A stretch of DNA of 64,000 bases from Chloroflexus islandicus (GTDB lineage Bacteria; Chloroflexota; Chloroflexia; Chloroflexales; Chloroflexaceae): assembly GCF_001650695.1 (NCBI RefSeq), contig NZ_LWQS01000125.1, positions 1 through 64,000 on the forward strand. Direction: 5' to 3'. The position numbers and the translations under genes were made by a program. Of this stretch, positions 17,828 through 27,952 are shown in pieces; the stretch's first letter is position 1, and every line of letters starts with the position of its first letter. Under the pieces are notes generated by a model. That model saw nothing but the letters and a program-made list of their open reading frames with translations. It was not told the DNA's origin and made no database searches.

Positions 17828-19879
17828 TCATGGCTCGATCCGCTGCCAGAGCATGGCCGGCAACGCTTGCACAAATGATGATGGTTGATCGGCGCTTGCG
17901 CAGACCAACAATTCCCGCATCGCGCGCGAACAGCCAACGTAGAACAGGCGGCGCTCTTGCGCAATCGCCTCCTCCCGCTCTTCTGGCGGCAAGTGGTCGA
18001 AGTTATGCGGGAGATATTCTTGCGCGAGCCGGAGCACGGCGACAAAGGGAAATTCAAGCCCTTTCGCTGAATGCAGGGTCATCACTTTGACAACCGGTTT
18101 ACGGATGTCAATCTGCTTCTTCTCCATAAACTCCGCCGGTAGGCCAAGCTGGTTGAGCTGAGCGCAAATCTGTTGCGCCACTTGCTTGCTGTGGCACAGC
18201 ACGGCTCCGGTGTGCGCCGGCAAGCGCCACCGGCGCGCTGCCGCGGCGAAGAAATCGCGAATCGCCATCGCTTCTTCCGTGATGTCGCGGCAAAACTGAA
18301 TGCTCGGCAGATTGCCGTTGTGAATTGCGGCAACGGGTTCATCGGCGCCGCCAAGAATAGAGGCGCAGGCGGCAGCAATCTGGGCCGTATTCCGGTAATT
18401 GCGCCGCAACACAAAACTTCGCCCGCGCATTTGGAGCGCACTATCGATCTGCTGCCATGAAAAGCCGCGTTGGTACAGCGATTGGCCGGCATCGGCAGTG
18501 ATATAGATTGACTGCGGTGATTCGACGCACGCCAGCAGGTAACGCAGCGCCACCGGCGAAAGGTCTTGCGCTTCATCAATCACGATGGCGCGGTAGGGTC
18601 GGGCTGGCTGGTGGCGGGCCAATTCCAACGCTTGCCGCCGCACATTGCCCCATGTCGTCCATCCTTGTTGGCGCAAGAGCTGTGACCACGTCTCGTATAC
18701 CGACCACACGGCTTCGCGCAGTGAGGCGCGCAGCGGCAGTTTGCGCCCGATCCGTGGCTGGTTTGCATATTCTTCATACGTGGTCAGGCCCCAGTGTTCG
18801 ATCACACTGGTAAACTCGTCGAGCAGGTATTCGACCCCTAGCGCTTGCAACGCTTCCCGGCGGTGTTGGCGTTCAGCTTCGTTGTCGCCGGCCATTGGCG
18901 CTATTGCTAACGCTTTGTGCAAAACGTTCAGCAACTCTCCTTCCGGAGCGAAGCGGGGTGCGCCATACGCGCGGGCGTATTGGCGAACAATGACACTATC
19001 GACCGTATTGACTTCGACCCCCTGTGCTTCCAGATCACCTTGGAGGAGCCGTTCCAACAGTTGGGTAGAGTACGAGATCAGGGCATTGGTAAAGGTCGTA
19101 AATAGCACTGGCGTTTGCCCGCTTGCCACCAATCGTTGAACGCGGTACAGCGCAACGATTGATTTGCCGGTGCCCGGCCCGCCGCGTACCAACACCGGCT
19201 TATCGAGCGGCGTTTCGACCAGCCGCTGCTGATCGGGATCGAGCATCAGCAAGAAGTCGGTCAATTCGCCTGCCACAAACCGGTCAAGGTCTTCGGCATC
19301 GTTGAGCAGAAATTGCGGCTGTTGCAAGATGTCATCGACACTGCGCGGGTACAGAATATCGAGCACCCGTTCCATGATCGCTTGCGGTACGGGCGCATTC
19401 AAGAGATCATCTTCAGTGCGCACGGCGAGTAAGGCTGGCCAGTATTGTTCTGGGATGCGCCACTGGTGCAGATCGGCAGGAGTGACTTCGCGGGTCAGCG
19501 GTTGTGACGTTGCAATGGCTGGCTCGCTTGGTGGTGGTTCAGGCGGCGCTGGTACGCGCAGGAAGCTCACGTCTGGCGGCGCTTCTTCTGGCAGATCAAT
19601 CTGACCAAAATCGTGTTGGTAGGTTTGATCATCGCGTTTGCGAATCGCAATCAGCTTGACCCATCCCGCATCAAAGGTGTAAATCAGACGATAATCGCCA
19701 ATTCTGACCCGATACAGCGGCGGGACGCGATTCTTAAGCTTTTTGGCATCGCCTTGGGCTGAAATCGGATCGCGTTCAAGCACTTTGACTTTCTGTGTGA
19801 CTGCTTTTTGGATTCTTACGGGCAGACCAAGGAGTTCATTGAAAAAGGTTGGTGGGGTAATGATTTGATATTTGGTCAT
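17828..19879 (-). CDS. RelE/ParE-like domain fused to a UvrD/Rep-type SF1 helicase
   Basis: 683 residues; ATG at 19879 with GAGGG upstream. Residues 1-90 look like a RelE/ParE toxin fold: Y-Q-I-I-T-P-P-T-F, a basic helix, then R-V-R-I-G-D-Y-R-L-I-Y and V-K-L-I-A-I-R-K-R-D. After a Pro-rich linker the helicase begins: Walker A G-G-P-G-T-G-K-S (233-240), F-T-T-F-T-N, Walker B I-V-I-D-E-A-Q-D-L-S (432-441), L-R-R-N-Y-R-N-T, T-L-H-S-A-K-G-L-E-F and F-Y-V-G-C-S-R-A. All SF1A motifs appear intact. No antitoxin gene is adjacent. The toxin-like part may be a nucleic-acid or ribosome-binding module rather than an active RNase. Role unknown; repair or ribosome-associated rescue are guesses. Confidence 0.85.
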   Translation of the reverse strand: MTKYQIITPPTFFNELLGLPVRIQKAVTQKVKVLERDPISAQGDAKKLKNRVPPLYRVRIGDYRLIYTFDAGWVKLIAIRKRDDQTYQHDFGQIDLPEEAPPDVSFLRVPAPPEPPPSEPAIATSQPLTREVTPADLHQWRIPEQYWPALLAVRTEDDLLNAPVPQAIMERVLDILYPRSVDDILQQPQFLLNDAEDLDRFVAGELTDFLLMLDPDQQRLVETPLDKPVLVRGGPGTGKSIVALYRVQRLVASGQTPVLFTTFTNALISYSTQLLERLLQGDLEAQGVEVNTVDSVIVRQYARAYGAPRFAPEGELLNVLHKALAIAPMAGDNEAERQHRREALQALGVEYLLDEFTSVIEHWGLTTYEEYANQPRIGRKLPLRASLREAVWSVYETWSQLLRQQGWTTWGNVRRQALELARHQPARPYRAIVIDEAQDLSPVALRYLLACVESPQSIYITADAGQSLYQRGFSWQQIDSALQMRGRSFVLRRNYRNTAQIAAACASILGGADEPVAAIHNGNLPSIQFCRDITEEAMAIRDFFAAAARRWRLPAHTGAVLCHSKQVAQQICAQLNQLGLPAEFMEKKQIDIRKPVVKVMTLHSAKGLEFPFVAVLRLAQEYLPHNFDHLPPEEREEAIAQERRLFYVGCSRAMRELLVCASADQPSSFVQALPAMLWQRIEP

Positions 19880-20118
19880 GCGTATCGCCCTCGCCGATCA
19901 ACATTCGCTTCCTAGATGTCACTTGTTCACTTGTTTAGAATTGCGCCTCTTTATTTAGATATAAGCAAGGTGATTGCTGAACATGTCCTAAACAACCGGT
20001 CTATACAAGAGGCTAGTCCGCAGGTTATTACCAACTGATTTGTGCCTTCAACATGTTGTAGTTGAGTCTAATACTCACATCATAGCATCCTTGCTGCTCG
20101 TTGAAAAGAAGTAAATAA

Positions 20119-20150
20119 CAACCGCGCACTAGATATCTAGCACGCGGTTG
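20119..20150 (-). terminator. Terminator-like hairpin after the ECF operon
   Basis: CAACCGCG / CGCGGTTG arms enclose the perfect inner palindrome CTAGATATCTAG. On the minus strand it is followed by the T-rich TTATTTACTTCTTTTC. It lies 29 bases after the stop of the anti-sigma gene. The rest of 19880-20178 is relatively AT-rich and holds nothing else recognised. Confidence 0.65.
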
Positions 20151-20178
20151 CTCGATGTTGCATAGATATGATTAACAA

Positions 20179-21338
<1,160 letters not shown>

Positions 21339-21339
<1 letters not shown>

Positions 21340-21878
21340 CAGTCCACCATCCCCGGCGCCATCTGCCGTGCTAAAGCTGCGATCGCACGCATTTGCAATT
21401 GTTTGACCGCTCCTTCGGTTTTGCCAAGGATACGGGCGACCTCTTGAATAGGCATACTTTGACCAAACCGTAGTGCCAATACCTGCTGTTGATCTTCGGT
21501 CAGATTGGTGATAGCTCGCCGCAACTCTTCACTCATCGCGGCGTGTTCGGCTACTTCAGCAGGTAGCGGCGCGTGGCTTACAATGTCTTCGTCGAGCGGC
21601 GCACTAGGCGCTCGATAGCTGCGACGAAAGTGGTCGTTAACCACATGCGATGCGACCCCAAACAGCCAACCGCGCAAATTGCTCTGTGGCGCCTTGCGTT
21701 GGCGTAGCGCGTTGAGAAACCGTGTAAAGACCTCGCTTACCAGATCTTCGCATGTATGGCGGTCACCTATCCGGAATGAAACGTAGCGGAAGAGTGGTTG
21801 ATAGTAGGCGTCGTGAATCGCCGCTAACGCATCGGTATCCAGTTCATAGGCCCGGCGGAGCTCTGCGTCGTCGAGCAC
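21339..21878 (-). CDS. ECF-type RNA polymerase sigma-70 factor
   Basis: 179 residues. Sigma region 2 (Y-Q-P-L-F-R-Y-V-S-F-R-I-G-D, E-D-L-V-S-E-V-F, L-R-G-W-L-F-G-V-A) and region 4 (L-T-E-D-Q-Q-Q-V-L-A-L-R-F, G-K-T-E-G-A-V-K-Q-L-Q-M-R-A) are separated by a short acidic linker, as in ECF sigma factors. It directs RNA polymerase to a small regulon, usually under control of a membrane anti-sigma factor, here the overlapping downstream gene. GGAGTTCCCG precedes the start on the minus strand. A long inverted repeat lies at 21907-21941. Confidence 0.93.
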
Positions 21879-21906
21879 GGGAACTCCTTTGGTTGTTGCA
21901 GCTCAG

Positions 21907-21941
21907 CAAGGGTGAATATGGTTATAACACATTCACCCTTG
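21907..21941. promoter_or_regulatory. 11-bp inverted repeat upstream of the ECF sigma gene
   Basis: CAAGGGTGAAT (21907-21917) and ATTCACCCTTG (21931-21941) are perfectly complementary; the spacer contains the palindrome GTTATAAC. It starts 28 bases upstream of the sigma start and also lies 60 bases after the stop of the Asp-rich protein gene. It could be an operator or a terminator stem; no T-run is seen. Confidence 0.45.
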
Positions 21942-22000
21942 CGACACATCAATTATGACCTCAGTGCGTGGTTTGTAAATGCTTGGCCATAGCGGATGGT

Positions 22001-22966
<966 letters not shown>

Positions 22967-23247
22967 GCGTTCCTCCTTGTTTGGTCATTGCTCAACGCTT
23001 ACACTCTCCTAGTCGTATGGTGGGGAAGAAAGTTACGGTTGGGAGGAATTTTTGTTGATGATCGCAGAAATGCCTCCCGCTATCAGATGACTGAAGGGCG
23101 CGGGAGGCAATCTCGCACTGGAATATATCTTCTTTTCAGCTATTGGCAAGCCTGCGGAAGCAAGATGCCAAAGGCTGCTGCTCGGTTGCAGAAGGTATAC
23201 CGTTGTTGTGAAGAAGAGACAACGCTTGCTAACGTTGTGGGCGACGT

Positions 23248-24411
23248 TTAATCACCATTGCTGCTCCGGTTGCCGCGGCCCGGTTCAGCGGTCGGCGTAA
23301 GGTTGGGGCCACCCCGACCGCCATCGCCGCGGCCCGGTTCGGCGGTCGGAGAGGGGTTCGGGCCGCCTGCGCCGCCATCGCCACGGCCCGGTTCGGTGGT
23401 CGGGGAGGGATTCGGGCCGCCTGCGCCGCCATCGCCACGGCCCGGTTCGGTGGTCGGGGAGGGGTTCGGGCCGCCCGCACCACCGTCGCCGTGGCCCGGT
23501 TCAGCGGTCGGAGAGGGGTTCGGGCCGCCTGCGCCGCCATCGCCGTGGCCCGGTTCAGCGGTCGGGGAGGGGTTCGGGCCGCCCACACCGCCATCACCGC
23601 GCCCCGGTTCAGCGGTCGGAGAGGGGTTCGGGCCGCCCACACCGCCGTCGCCGCGGCCCGGTTCAGCGGTCGAGGAGGGGTTCGGGCCGCCCGCGCCATC
23701 GCCGCGGCCCGGTTCAGCGGTCGGGGTGGAACGTGGCCCAACCTCCCCATCCCGATTCCCAGTCCCGCCCGGTTTCGCCGTCGGGGTCGCGGATGGAAGT
23801 GGAGATGCAGGCAAGGGTGCAGTGGCAGGGGTAGATGTCGCCCATTCGGTTGGCGTAGGAACGATCAGCGTGGCGGTAGCGGTAGGATCCGGTGGCAGCG
23901 GCGTTGCCGAGGGCGCCATCGTTACGGTAGTCGTTGGCGTCGCTAATGAAGCTGTTGGCGTGGGGGCAAGCGTCGCATGAGCAGGTTCACCTGCATGGTT
24001 CGCGGGATCATTCGCGCCAAGCACGATGATGACCTCAGCCTGCACGGCATCATTGGCGGTACGACCGTGGATAAGCAATGCAGCGCCGAGCGCTGGCTGG
24101 CCCTGAATGCGAGTCGTTTCGCTGATCATCACCGGAATGCCGCTAACCTGCCAACGTTCTGCGCTCATCAACTCAAGCGTACCGTGAAACTCGACCTCTG
24201 TGGCGCGGGATTGCGCCAGCAGCACCTGTACCTCGTAGCGACGGCGCGCGGCAAAGCTTGTTTTCAATTGTTCACTGTGGCCGCTCAGCGTGAGTTGCAC
24301 CTGTTCGATGGAACGTTTGACGGGGTAGAGCGGTTCTCCCGGCAAGGCTGTATCAGCCGCCCATGTTAAGCCGCTGCCAGCGAACAGCATCAGGAGCACA
24401 ACACTGGCCGC
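23248..24411 (-). pseudogene. Decapitated paralogue of the anti-sigma protein at 20179
   Basis: From residue A-A-S-V-V-L-L onward the frame parallels residues 87-220 of the anti-sigma gene: F-A-G-x-G-L-x-W-A-A-D-x-A-L-P-G-x-P-L-Y-x-V-K-R-S-x-E. It continues through the DUF5666-like part into a Thr/Pro stalk and Gly/Pro repeats. Directly before the homologous region is an in-frame TAA (24414-24412). The N-terminal about 86 residues, including the sigma-binding part and most of the membrane span, are missing, and no sigma gene precedes it. A GTG at 24399 could start a 383-residue truncated product lacking a good ribosome-binding site. Confidence 0.7.
23270..23735 (-). repeat. Tandem 54-bp coding repeats
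   Basis: About eight 54-bp units encode an 18-residue repeat (G-D-G-G-x-G-G-P-N-P-S-P-T-x-E-P-G-R/H) at the C-terminus of the truncated anti-sigma paralogue. The unit differs from the 60-bp unit at 22201, so the two minisatellites arose separately. Confidence 0.85.
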
Positions 24412-24436
24412 TTAGGCGCGAATTGCTGTATGATTG

Positions 24437-24470
24437 CCGGCGAGATATTGCGGAAGCAATACCTCGCCGG
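24437..24470 (-). terminator. Hairpin downstream of the BMP lipoprotein gene
   Basis: Fifteen-base arms around a GGAA/TTCC loop. On the minus-strand RNA the single imperfect pair is a G-U wobble, which supports a transcript in that direction. It lies 38 bases after the BMP gene stop. No T-run. Confidence 0.6.
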
Positions 24471-24507
24471 CGGTTATCGAGCGCTTGATGATGAACGGAG
24501 GTCGCGG

Positions 24508-26646
24508 TTAGGGCTGGAACGGCTGCGGAGCCGGGATCGTCGCCGGATCGAGATCACCGCTGACCGGATCGACGCCGGTGGTCAGTTCACCCTTGGTCAG
24601 CGCGGCCAAAATCTCCTCCATGCGGCGCTTAACCGCATCAGGCACCTCATTGGCCGTGTCGTGGTAATCGGCGTAGCCGATACCGCCGTTGGCAGCCTCG
24701 TACATGGCAATGCCATTGCCCTTGAAGGTACCGTTGACGACCGCCTTGATCTGGTCGTAGACGGCCACGTCAACCCGCTTCAACGCCGAGGTCAGCAACC
24801 GGTTAGCGCCGGGGGCAGTGCCACGGGCAAACGTCGTAAAGTACTCGTCTTGATCGACGCCAATCACGTAGACACCGCGGGCAGCAGCCTCTTTGATCGC
24901 ACCGGAACCGGTGGGGCCGCCCGCACCCATAATCACATCAGCGCCTTCGCCAATCATCTGCTGGGCCGTGCTGGCGCCGAGGGCCGGGTCAATGAAGGTG
25001 GGCAGATAGACGCCGAGCAGGTTGATGTTGGGGTTGACATAGCGCGCGCCGTTGTCGAAGGCGTTCTTAAAGCGCTTGACCGGTGGGATCTCTTGGCCGG
25101 CGACCACGCCGACGGTGCCGGTCTTGGTCATCATACCGGCCAGTGCGCCAACCAAGAAACCGGCCTGATCCTCGCGGAACTGCAAGCCGACCAGATTGTC
25201 GGTGACGGTACCCGGCTCATAGAACTGGTCAACGCCGATGAAGATGATGTCGGGGTGCTCGGCGGCGAACTTCTTGGTCGCATCGGCGATCAAGAAGCCG
25301 ACGGTGATGATGACGTCGAAGCCCTCGTCGATGAAAGTCTGGATATTCTTATCGTAATCGGCTTGAGCCTGCGTCTCGATGTACTTGTACTCGAGCCCAA
25401 ACTCTTGCGCCGCCCGCAACGCGCCGAGGTGGGCCGACTCGTTAAACGTGCCGTCGTTCACCTTGCCCAAGTCCGTCACCAGTGCAATTCGGGGCAGCTT
25501 GACATCAGAGGAGCGGAAGGGTTGTGGTGTGGGAATGGTGGCCGGATCAACATCACCGCTGACCGGATCAACGCCGGTGGTGAGGGTGCCGTTGGTCAGC
25601 GCGGCGAGGATCTGCTCCATGCGCACCTTGACCTCGGCAGGAACGACGTTGGCGGTGTCGTGGTAGTCGGCATAGCCGATACCGCCGTTGGCGGCCTCGT
25701 ACATCGCGATGCCGTTGCCCTTAAAGGTGCCGTTGACGACGGCCTTGATCTGGTCGTAGACGGCCACGTCAACCCGCTTGATCGCCGAGGAGAGGATCTT
25801 GTCAGCGCCGGGAGCCGAGCCGTTGGCAAAGGTGGTCACATACTCGTCTTGGTCAACGCCGATGACGAACACGCCACGGGCGGCGGCCTCTTTGATCGCG
25901 CCGGAACCGGTTGGGCCACCCGCGCCAAAGATCACATCAGCGCCATCGCCGATCATCTGCTGGGCCGTGCTAGCGCCGAGGGCAGGATCGATAAAGGTCG
26001 GCAGATAGACGCCGAGCAGGTTGATGTCGGGATTGACATAGCGCGCGCCGTTGTCGAAGGCGTTCTTAAAGCGCTTGACTGGCGGGATCTCCACGCCGGC
26101 CACCACGCCCACGGTGCCGGTCTTGGTCATCATGCCGGCCAGCGCGCCGGCCAAGAAGCCGGCCTGATCCTCGCGGAACTGCAAGCCGACCAGATTGTCG
26201 GTGACGGTGCCCGGCTCGTAGAACTGGTCAACGCCGATGAAGATGATGTCGGGGTGCTCGGCGGCGAACTTCTTGGTCGCATCGGCGATCAAGAAGCCGA
26301 CGGTGACGATCACATCAAAGCCCTCATCGACGAAGGTCTGAATGTTCTTCTCGTAATCGGCTTGGGCCTGCGTCTCGATATACTTGTACTCGAGCCCAAA
26401 CTCTTGCGCCGCCCGCAACGCGCCGAGGTGGGCAAACTCGTTAAACGTCCCGTCGTTCACCTTGCCCAGATCCGTTACCAGTGCGATCCGGGGCTTGCCA
26501 GAATCTGTGGGGGCCGTCGTGGGAGCGGCGGTCGGCGCCGCAGGCGCCGGCGTCGCAGTGGGCTGGGCCGCAGGCTGGCCACAGGCCGCCAGCATCGGCA
26601 CGAGTAGCGTGAAGAGCGCTACCAGCGTCAGCAGAGTCTTGCGCAT
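24508..26646 (-). CDS. Lipoprotein with two tandem BMP (PnrA-like) substrate-binding domains
   Basis: 712 residues from the ATG at 26646 (AGGAGAAG upstream). A lipoprotein signal ends in L-A-A-C (Cys22), then an Ala/Pro/Thr linker. Residues 53-377 and 386-710 are two copies of a basic membrane protein/PnrA domain (R-I-A-L-V-T-D-L-G-K-V-N-D-G-T-F-N and G-V-D-Q-F-Y). The family binds nucleosides or similar ligands for ABC importers. By hand alignment the copies differ at about 27 of 325 positions. Single-domain proteins of about 350 residues are the norm, so this is an internal duplication. No permease or ATPase genes adjoin it. An antisense frame of 725 codons across it is a composition artefact. 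Confidence 0.9.
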   Translation of the reverse strand: MRKTLLTLVALFTLLVPMLAACGQPAAQPTATPAPAAPTAAPTTAPTDSGKPRIALVTDLGKVNDGTFNEFAHLGALRAAQEFGLEYKYIETQAQADYEKNIQTFVDEGFDVIVTVGFLIADATKKFAAEHPDIIFIGVDQFYEPGTVTDNLVGLQFREDQAGFLAGALAGMMTKTGTVGVVAGVEIPPVKRFKNAFDNGARYVNPDINLLGVYLPTFIDPALGASTAQQMIGDGADVIFGAGGPTGSGAIKEAAARGVFVIGVDQDEYVTTFANGSAPGADKILSSAIKRVDVAVYDQIKAVVNGTFKGNGIAMYEAANGGIGYADYHDTANVVPAEVKVRMEQILAALTNGTLTTGVDPVSGDVDPATIPTPQPFRSSDVKLPRIALVTDLGKVNDGTFNESAHLGALRAAQEFGLEYKYIETQAQADYDKNIQTFIDEGFDVIITVGFLIADATKKFAAEHPDIIFIGVDQFYEPGTVTDNLVGLQFREDQAGFLVGALAGMMTKTGTVGVVAGQEIPPVKRFKNAFDNGARYVNPNINLLGVYLPTFIDPALGASTAQQMIGEGADVIMGAGGPTGSGAIKEAAARGVYVIGVDQDEYFTTFARGTAPGANRLLTSALKRVDVAVYDQIKAVVNGTFKGNGIAMYEAANGGIGYADYHDTANEVPDAVKRRMEEILAALTKGELTTGVDPVSGDLDPATIPAPQPFQP
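24517..26490 (-). repeat. 999-bp-period tandem duplication inside the BMP gene
   Basis: The segments 24517-25491 and 25516-26490 encode the two BMP domains and are in register with a 999-bp period. The high similarity at both DNA and protein level suggests a recent duplication or gene conversion. Confidence 0.88.
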
Positions 26647-26762
26647 GTCTTCTTCTCCTGATCTACGACGATCGGATCCGTTCAGAAGTGCCATGTGGGC
26701 GAGCATGGCCCTTCTGTTGTGACGCACCAAATGGTACGCCTCGCAATCTGTGAGTCGGCGCG

Positions 26763-26768
26763 ATTATA
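26763..26768 (-). promoter_or_regulatory. Extended -10 promoter of the BMP gene
   Basis: On the minus strand TGC-TATAAT, an extended -10, about 117 bases before the start codon. The -35 region is weak. Confidence 0.5.
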
Positions 26769-26804
26769 GCACATGTAGCGCAACTTTTTCAGCGGTATCC
26801 CGTA

Positions 26805-26813
26805 TGTTATACT
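26805..26813 (+). promoter_or_regulatory. Extended -10 promoter of the leader/SPFH unit
   Basis: TGT-TATACT; TTTTTC at 26785-26790 could be a weak -35 at 17 bases. The predicted transcript begins near 26820, just before the candidate leader peptide at 26841. It is divergent from the BMP promoter. Confidence 0.45.
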
Positions 26814-26840
26814 GAAGTCGCTACACGAAGGATAGAAGCT

Positions 26841-26897
26841 ATGTCACAATGCTGCTGCCTCAGAATAGTGCCGGTTGGATACGGTGAATCGTCGTGA
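26841..26897 (+). CDS. Candidate 18-codon leader peptide with three consecutive Cys codons
   Basis: The frame reads M-S-Q-C-C-C-L-R-I-V-P-V-G-Y-G-E-S-S then TGA, preceded by GAAGGATAG about 8-14 bases upstream. The three TGC codons (26850-26858) are consecutive. The stop codon overlaps the first arm of a strong intrinsic terminator (26896-26934), and the SPFH gene pair starts beyond it. This arrangement resembles amino-acid attenuators such as trp or his leaders. Translation and regulation are inference; a chance short frame cannot be excluded. Confidence 0.4.
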   Translation: MSQCCCLRIVPVGYGESS

Positions 26898-26934
26898 GTT
26901 CACGGTTGTTACGCCGTGAACTCGTTTTGTTTCT
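26896..26934 (+). terminator. Intrinsic terminator upstream of the SPFH genes
   Basis: GAGTTCACGG (26896-26905) pairs perfectly with CCGTGAACTC (26914-26923), with an 8-base loop, followed by GTTTTGTTTCT. It lies between a plus-strand promoter and the SPFH start at 26963, so it should attenuate or end a short leader transcript. A weaker competing pairing GTGAA (26884-26888) / TTCAC (26899-26903) would occupy its first arm. Confidence 0.75.
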
Positions 26935-26962
26935 ATGGCGGATATGTGCGTGAGGAGGGGCT

Positions 26963-27952
26963 ATGGCCATTCCAGTAGGGATTGCACTGGGGTTATTAGC
27001 GTGGTTTATCGTTCGGTACATTGCGTTGAGTTTCTACACCGTCGATCAGAACGAACGAGCCGTCAAGACCATCTTTGGCCGGGCCGAACGCTTGCCGGGG
27101 CCGCCAGTTGATGATCCGTTTCTCGAGTATATGCGGCCCGATGAGCGCGAGCGCTATCGCTATCCGCAAGTGCGGGTGATCCCTCCCGGCGGCCCGTACT
27201 TTAAGTGGCCGTGGGAGCGGGTCTATAAGGTGTCGATCGCGACCCAAACCATCAACATGGCGCTCGATTTGGAAGATCCAACCGCTAATCAGGGTGGCAG
27301 GGTGCTGGAAGCGGTCACGAAAGACCAGCTCAACGTCGGCTTGAAGGGCCAGATCCGCTACCGCGTGTCGGAACGGCATCTCTACGCCTATTTGTTTGGC
27401 GTCAAAAATCCGGTCGTGCATGTGATGGGCTATTTTATCTCGATCCTGCGCGAACGGATCGCCAACTTTGCTGCGCCGGCGACCGAAACCGGGCAGTTGA
27501 ATGCGATGCCAACCGAAGGCTCTGAAGTGACCGGCGTCTCGATCAACGATCTGCGCAAGAATTTGCGCGATCTCAACGAGCTGATGGATCGCGAGTGCTT
27601 GTCGTCGGCGGCGCGGTATGGGATCATTCTCGATGCCTCGCTGATCACTGAAATCGATGCGCCGTCGGAAGTCGAGTCGGCAATGGCGGCGATTAACACC
27701 GCCCATAATCAAGTGTCGTCGGACATTAGCCTTGCGCAAGCCGCTGCCGACCAAAAGATCGTCCAGTCGAAACGGGCGGTCGAGATCGAGACGCTCAAAG
27801 CGCAGGCCGAAGTGGAGCCATTGCTCGCATTGGCCGAGCAGTTGCGGGCCTTGAAAGCAAGCGGCTCTGACGCGCTGCCGGCCTATTTGCGCAATGTCCG
27901 GCTTGGTCTGTATCAGCAGGCCGAGCGCGTGATTATGGAGGTGGAACAATGA
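26963..27952 (+). CDS. SPFH/Band 7 (stomatin/prohibitin-like) domain protein
   Basis: 329 residues; ATG at 26963 after GAGGAGGGGC. An N-terminal membrane span (about 4-22) is followed by the SPFH domain (Y-T-V-D-Q-N-E-R-A-V-K-T-I-F-G, about 25-210) and an Ala/Glu-rich coiled-coil with I-E-T-L-K-A-Q-A-E-V-E-P. SPFH proteins form large membrane-associated oligomers that scaffold proteases or organise lipid domains. It overlaps the next SPFH gene by four bases (ATGA), so a hetero-oligomer is likely. The conserved role in this phylum is not known to me. Confidence 0.88.
   Translation: MAIPVGIALGLLAWFIVRYIALSFYTVDQNERAVKTIFGRAERLPGPPVDDPFLEYMRPDERERYRYPQVRVIPPGGPYFKWPWERVYKVSIATQTINMALDLEDPTANQGGRVLEAVTKDQLNVGLKGQIRYRVSERHLYAYLFGVKNPVVHVMGYFISILRERIANFAAPATETGQLNAMPTEGSEVTGVSINDLRKNLRDLNELMDRECLSSAARYGIILDASLITEIDAPSEVESAMAAINTAHNQVSSDISLAQAAADQKIVQSKRAVEIETLKAQAEVEPLLALAEQLRALKASGSDALPAYLRNVRLGLYQQAERVIMEVEQ

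Noticed and set aside
24430-26607. 725-codon plus-strand open frame opposite the BMP gene
   Set aside because: It is the antisense of a clear lipoprotein gene, has no ribosome-binding site or recognisable domain, and is open because of GC-biased codon use.
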